Source of the DNA: Sulfolobus sp. UBA167
Lineage (GTDB): Archaea; Thermoproteota; Thermoprotei_A; Sulfolobales; Sulfolobaceae
Assembly: GCA_002495845.1 (NCBI GenBank)
Contig: DAHF01000026.1
Location: 1 to 7,849 of the forward strand
DNA: 7,849 nucleotides
Direction: 5' to 3'
The position numbers were made by a program, and so were the translations under genes. The notes beneath the pieces are model-generated. The model ran no database searches. It was not told where the DNA came from and saw only the letters and a list, made by a program, of their open reading frames with translations. Below, in pieces: positions 6,323 to 7,849 of this stretch (within the stretch, counting starts at the first letter, position 1; every line of letters begins with the position of its first letter).

Positions 6323-6578
6323 TCTTCAACCTCTCGAGCTCTTTCTGAAGCTCCCTTATTTTCCTCTCCAGCTCCTCAACGCTAGAAGATTGTGGGTCGT
6401 CTTGCAACGACTCATCTATTTCCCTCTTTAACTCTTCTGAGAATTGCTTTTGAACGTTCTTCATCTCATTTATCGTTTTCCCCACATCCTTAGCTGCTTT
6501 GTGGGGGTTCTTTATACCCCCTAACAAGAGTATTCCGACTACTACTACTACAATCAGATCATCCAGATTTCCTAGCAA
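6303..6578 (-). CDS. tatA: Divergent TatA-family protein (second paralog), TTG start
   Basis: A 91-residue single-span protein with the TatA plan: N-terminal hydrophobic helix (LIVVVVVGILLL), a hinge, an amphipathic helix (KNPHKAAKDVGKTINEMK) and a charged coiled-coil tail (VEELERKIRELQKELERL). Aligned with its neighbour, LVLFGSTKIP becomes LLLGGIKNP, so the near-invariant Phe of the FG hinge is Leu. Two Asp (LDD) precede the membrane helix. TTG at 6578 is chosen because GGAGGTG (6591-6585) lies 6 nt upstream, the same spacing as before tatC. GTG at 6587 is an alternative start (3 residues longer) but lies inside that ribosome site. The divergence suggests a specialised role, possibly TatB-like in the receptor complex, since no tatB is present; this is inference. 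The gene overlaps tatC by 20 nt and lies 76 bp downstream of the first tatA. Confidence 0.85.
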   Translation of the reverse strand: MLGNLDDLIVVVVVGILLLGGIKNPHKAAKDVGKTINEMKNVQKQFSEELKREIDESLQDDPQSSSVEELERKIRELQKELERLKNGDNKA

Positions 6579-6584
6579 ATATCC

Positions 6585-6591
6585 CACCTCC
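6585..6591 (-). promoter_or_regulatory. Strong Shine-Dalgarno GGAGGTG deciding the second tatA start
   Basis: On the minus strand GGAGGTG matches the anti-Shine-Dalgarno of archaeal 16S rRNA (3' end CCUCC-type). It is 6 nt from TTG at 6578, whereas the in-frame GTG at 6587 is part of the site itself and could not use it. This favours the TTG start, unless a leaderless transcript begins at the GTG. Confidence 0.6.
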
Positions 6592-6604
6592 TTTTTATTT
6601 TAAG

Positions 6605-6636
6605 AAAATATAAAATTTACTTTTGATTTATATTAC
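6605..6636 (-). promoter_or_regulatory. Possible internal promoter for second tatA and tatC
   Basis: Two TATA-like elements on the minus strand lie in the spacer between the two tatA genes. TATAAAT (6632-6626) would start transcription near 6602, giving a roughly 24-nt leader that contains the GGAGGTG site. TTTATAT (6614-6608) would start it near 6585-6587, giving a leaderless GTG start. The spacer also offers T-rich sequence that could end the upstream tatA transcript. All of this is predicted from spacing. Confidence 0.4.
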
Positions 6637-6654
6637 TTTTATTGCCTGCGCTTA

Positions 6655-6942
6655 TCACTGCTTCTGGTTCTTCTTCATCTGGTCTAACTGATCTTGTAAC
6701 TGCTTTATTTGCTTCTCTAGATCCTCCTTAGAAGGATCTGTTTGCACATTGTAACCGTTCTGCCTTGCCTGCTTAGCTATCTCTTCAGCCTCTATCTCAG
6801 ACTCCAACTTACCTTTCTTGAATTCTCCTGCTGCCTTACCTAGAGACCTGAAAAACTCGGGAATCTTAGTGGAACCAAACAAAACAAGCGCTGCTACTAC
6901 TGCTATTATAAGGAGGTTTGTTGGTGCAAATGCATCGAACAT
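6655..6942 (-). CDS. tatA: Sec-independent translocase subunit TatA (canonical paralog)
   Basis: A 95-residue TatA-family protein, a pore- or membrane-destabilising subunit recruited by TatC during export of folded proteins. It has a short N-terminus, one membrane helix (NLLIIAVVAALVLF), the canonical hinge FGSTKIPEF, an amphipathic helix (FRSLGKAAGEFKKG) and an acidic-then-coiled-coil tail (KEDLEKQIKQLQDQLDQMKK). The ATG at 6942 is preferred over GTG at 6948 because GGTG (6951-6948) sits 5 nt upstream; the GTG would fall within that site. It is first gene of the leftward tat cluster, 76 bp ahead of the divergent tatA. Two inverted repeats and a TATA-like element lie just upstream. Family assignment is firm; A- versus B-type function cannot be told from sequence alone. 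Confidence 0.93.
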   Translation of the reverse strand: MFDAFAPTNLLIIAVVAALVLFGSTKIPEFFRSLGKAAGEFKKGKLESEIEAEEIAKQARQNGYNVQTDPSKEDLEKQIKQLQDQLDQMKKNQKQ

Positions 6943-6948
6943 GATCAC

Positions 6949-6964
6949 ACCTTTAAATAAAGGT
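6949..6964. repeat. Perfect inverted repeat ACCTTTAAATAAAGGT at tatA start
   Basis: Seven-base arms (ACCTTTA and TAAAGGT) flank AA. The site covers the predicted transcription start and the Shine-Dalgarno GGTG of the first tatA, so it is positioned either as an operator or as an AT-rich promoter element that is symmetric by chance. The symmetry is seen directly; function is unproven. Confidence 0.45.
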
Positions 6965-6971
6965 ACTCGCG

Positions 6972-6986
6972 AAACTTAATAAGTTT
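6972..6986. promoter_or_regulatory. Inverted repeat AAACTTAATAAGTTT overlapping the tatA TATA element
   Basis: Seven-base arms flank a single A. Its centre (TTATTAAG on the minus strand, 6982-6975) lies about 28 bp upstream of 6951, so it is a plausible TATA element for the first tatA with transcription starting just ahead of the GGTG ribosome site. Because it is symmetric it could also bind a dimeric regulator. Confidence 0.45.
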
Positions 6987-7021
6987 TCACTCATTAGTTA
7001 TGAAAAACTAGAGTAAATGAT

Positions 7022-7036
7022 GTTAAAATAAAATTA
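7022..7036 (-). terminator. T-rich terminator after the HAD gene
   Basis: Leftward transcripts from the HAD gene reach AATTTTATTTTAAC on the minus strand about 20-30 nt past the TAA stop (7057-7055). Such T-clusters are typical archaeal termination signals, and the next promoter (for tatA) follows directly. Confidence 0.4.
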
Positions 7037-7054
7037 TCAACTAATAAAGTTTAT

Positions 7055-7687
7055 TTAAATACCTTTCAAAACGTGGAGTAATTGACAAAGCGATGTTATT
7101 TCAGTGAACTTGAGCCCATTCAAGGAAGAGGGATCTACGGGAACCTCTCCTCTCAAGAAGTAGGAAGTTGAGAGCCCAGCTGCATTATAAGCCATGATAT
7201 CGTAGCTTGTGTCGCCTACTCCTATGCTGAGCCTAGGGTCTGCTCCAAGGCTTTTGAGGGCTTTGAGAACCGGTTCTGGATGGGGCTTCCCCTTCTCTAC
7301 GTCATCGTTAGTGACCAGAAGATGGGGAGAGATTTGTATGATCTCAAGGACCTTCTCTGCTGACACCCTCTTCGAAGAAGTAACTACTGATACCCTTATC
7401 CCGGCGTCCTTAAAGCTCTCAACTATCTCTTGCGCGCACTCAGTCGGTTTAGCTTCCTGTTCCACTAACGAGTTGTATATGTTAGTCTTAACCGAAGCTA
7501 GGGCCTCTGCCTTCTCATCTCCCACCAATATCTTAGCTATGTCGAGGGTTTTCCTTCCTAATAGGATAGTTATGTCAAATGAAGGCTGTTCTCCCATCTC
7601 TTTAAGAGCAATCTCCCAAGCCTTCTTGTGAAGTAAGGCAGTGTTAGCAAGAGTTCCGTCCAGGTCAAAGATTACTGCTTGGATCAT
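7055..7687 (-). CDS. HAD-superfamily hydrolase (phosphoglycolate phosphatase / beta-phosphoglucomutase-like)
   Basis: A 210-residue cytoplasmic phosphohydrolase with all four HAD motifs: motif I DLDGTL with nucleophile D8 and acid D10; motif II VVTSS with T103; motif III Lys134 in KGKPHPEP; motif IV GVGDTSYD with D159 and D163. The helical segment between motifs I and II (about 15-85) is a C1-type cap, and GKPHPEP is characteristic of the PGMB/Gph-like subgroup, which dephosphorylates small phosphometabolites such as 2-phosphoglycolate or sugar phosphates. The substrate cannot be set from sequence. The ATG at 7687 follows a TATA box centred about 28 bp upstream, indicating a leaderless transcript, and no Shine-Dalgarno is visible. 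It appears to be a single-gene unit; it points the same way as the tat cluster but is separated from it by a terminator-like tract and a new promoter. Confidence 0.9.
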   Translation of the reverse strand: MIQAVIFDLDGTLANTALLHKKAWEIALKEMGEQPSFDITILLGRKTLDIAKILVGDEKAEALASVKTNIYNSLVEQEAKPTECAQEIVESFKDAGIRVSVVTSSKRVSAEKVLEIIQISPHLLVTNDDVEKGKPHPEPVLKALKSLGADPRLSIGVGDTSYDIMAYNAAGLSTSYFLRGEVPVDPSSLNGLKFTEITSLCQLLHVLKGI

Positions 7688-7710
7688 TCTAACTGATTTA
7701 AGATTCCTAT

Positions 7711-7720
7711 ATTTAAAAAT
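7711..7720 (-). promoter_or_regulatory. TATA box TTTTTAAATA of the HAD gene
   Basis: The minus-strand TTTTTAAATA matches the Sulfolobales TATA consensus closely. It is centred about 27-28 bp upstream of 7688, placing the start of transcription at or next to the ATG at 7687 (leaderless mRNA). Confidence 0.65.
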
Positions 7721-7805
7721 ACGTAGGCTTCTGTTTCATTACTTCCCTATTAAGAGCAACAATAAAACGACTTTCTTTACTAAACTTTTAGCGTTTTAAC
7801 TAGTA

Positions 7806-7849
7806 AAATATATCTTTATGAGGTAAGAAATTTCTCTTATGATGACTAT
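7806..7849 (+). promoter_or_regulatory. TATA box followed by ATGATGA at right edge: gene start or C/D-box sRNA start
   Basis: AAATATAT (7806-7813) is centred about 27 bp before 7837. Just beyond lies ATGATGACT (7839-7847). It can be read as a leaderless ATG start (7839 or 7842) of a rightward gene cut by the window edge, or as the C box (RTGATGA) of a C/D-box guide RNA, which normally sits a few bases from the RNA 5' end. The window stops too early to decide. Confidence 0.35.

Noticed and set aside
6989..7014. Hairpin ACTC-AT-TAGTT / AACTAGAGT upstream of tatA
   Set aside because: The stem is AT-rich with a 2-nt bulge and no T-tract or conserved context; it is probably chance in AT-rich spacer DNA.
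7209..7631. Rightward frame of 140 codons opposite the HAD gene
   Set aside because: Antisense shadow; the minus strand carries all four HAD motifs in order.

Overview
The window looks like chromosomal DNA of a thermoacidophilic crenarchaeon of the order Sulfolobales, perhaps Metallosphaera-, Sulfolobus- or Acidianus-like. This is inference. It rests on AT-rich TATA boxes about 27 bp ahead of start codons (leaderless genes), heavy AGG/AGA and ATA codon use, a solute-binding protein rich in N-X-S/T sequons without a bacterial lipobox, and a bare TatA/TatA/TatC cluster. No rRNA, tRNA, CRISPR array or insertion sequence was seen.

Layout. Positions 1-226 are AT-rich and hold a suspicious minus-strand open frame without a normal start codon. 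A small helix-turn-helix-like protein (227-568, +) then meets the 3' end of a cytosine deaminase-like amidohydrolase (547-1797, -) tail to tail with a 22-nt overlap. The deaminase is divergent from a four-gene ABC cluster (1857-5232, +): an anchored or secreted BtuF/FecB-type binding protein, a FecCD/BtuC-type permease, an ATPase, and a cytoplasmic protein with a periplasmic-binding-protein-like N-terminus (DUF3834-like). All four genes overlap by 4-32 nt, so they are probably one co-transcribed unit. The divergent promoter holds a palindrome-centred TATA element and a perfect 15-bp inverted repeat, TGGATAGGCTATCCA, placed where a repressor would block the ABC operon.

After a 211-bp convergent spacer with T-rich termination signals comes a minus-strand twin-arginine translocation cluster: tatA (6655-6942), a divergent second tatA (6303-6578) and tatC (5444-6322). 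The last two overlap by 20 nt, and each is preceded by a strong Shine-Dalgarno site exactly 6 nt from its start. Further right is a leaderless HAD-family phosphatase (7055-7687, -). The final 160 bp contain a TATA box followed about 27-30 bp later by ATGATGA, which could be a leaderless gene start or the C box of a C/D-box sRNA cut off by the window edge.

How it fits together. The ABC cluster is a Class II importer for a chelated metal or corrinoid-type ligand; the exact ligand cannot be read from sequence. Its unusual points are the cytoplasmic binding-protein-like subunit and an ATPase lacking the canonical Q-loop glutamine. The Tat cluster is a minimal folded-protein export machine with two unequal TatA proteins and no separate TatB. 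The deaminase (pyrimidine salvage) and the HAD phosphatase look like independent housekeeping genes, although the deaminase shares its promoter region with the transporter.
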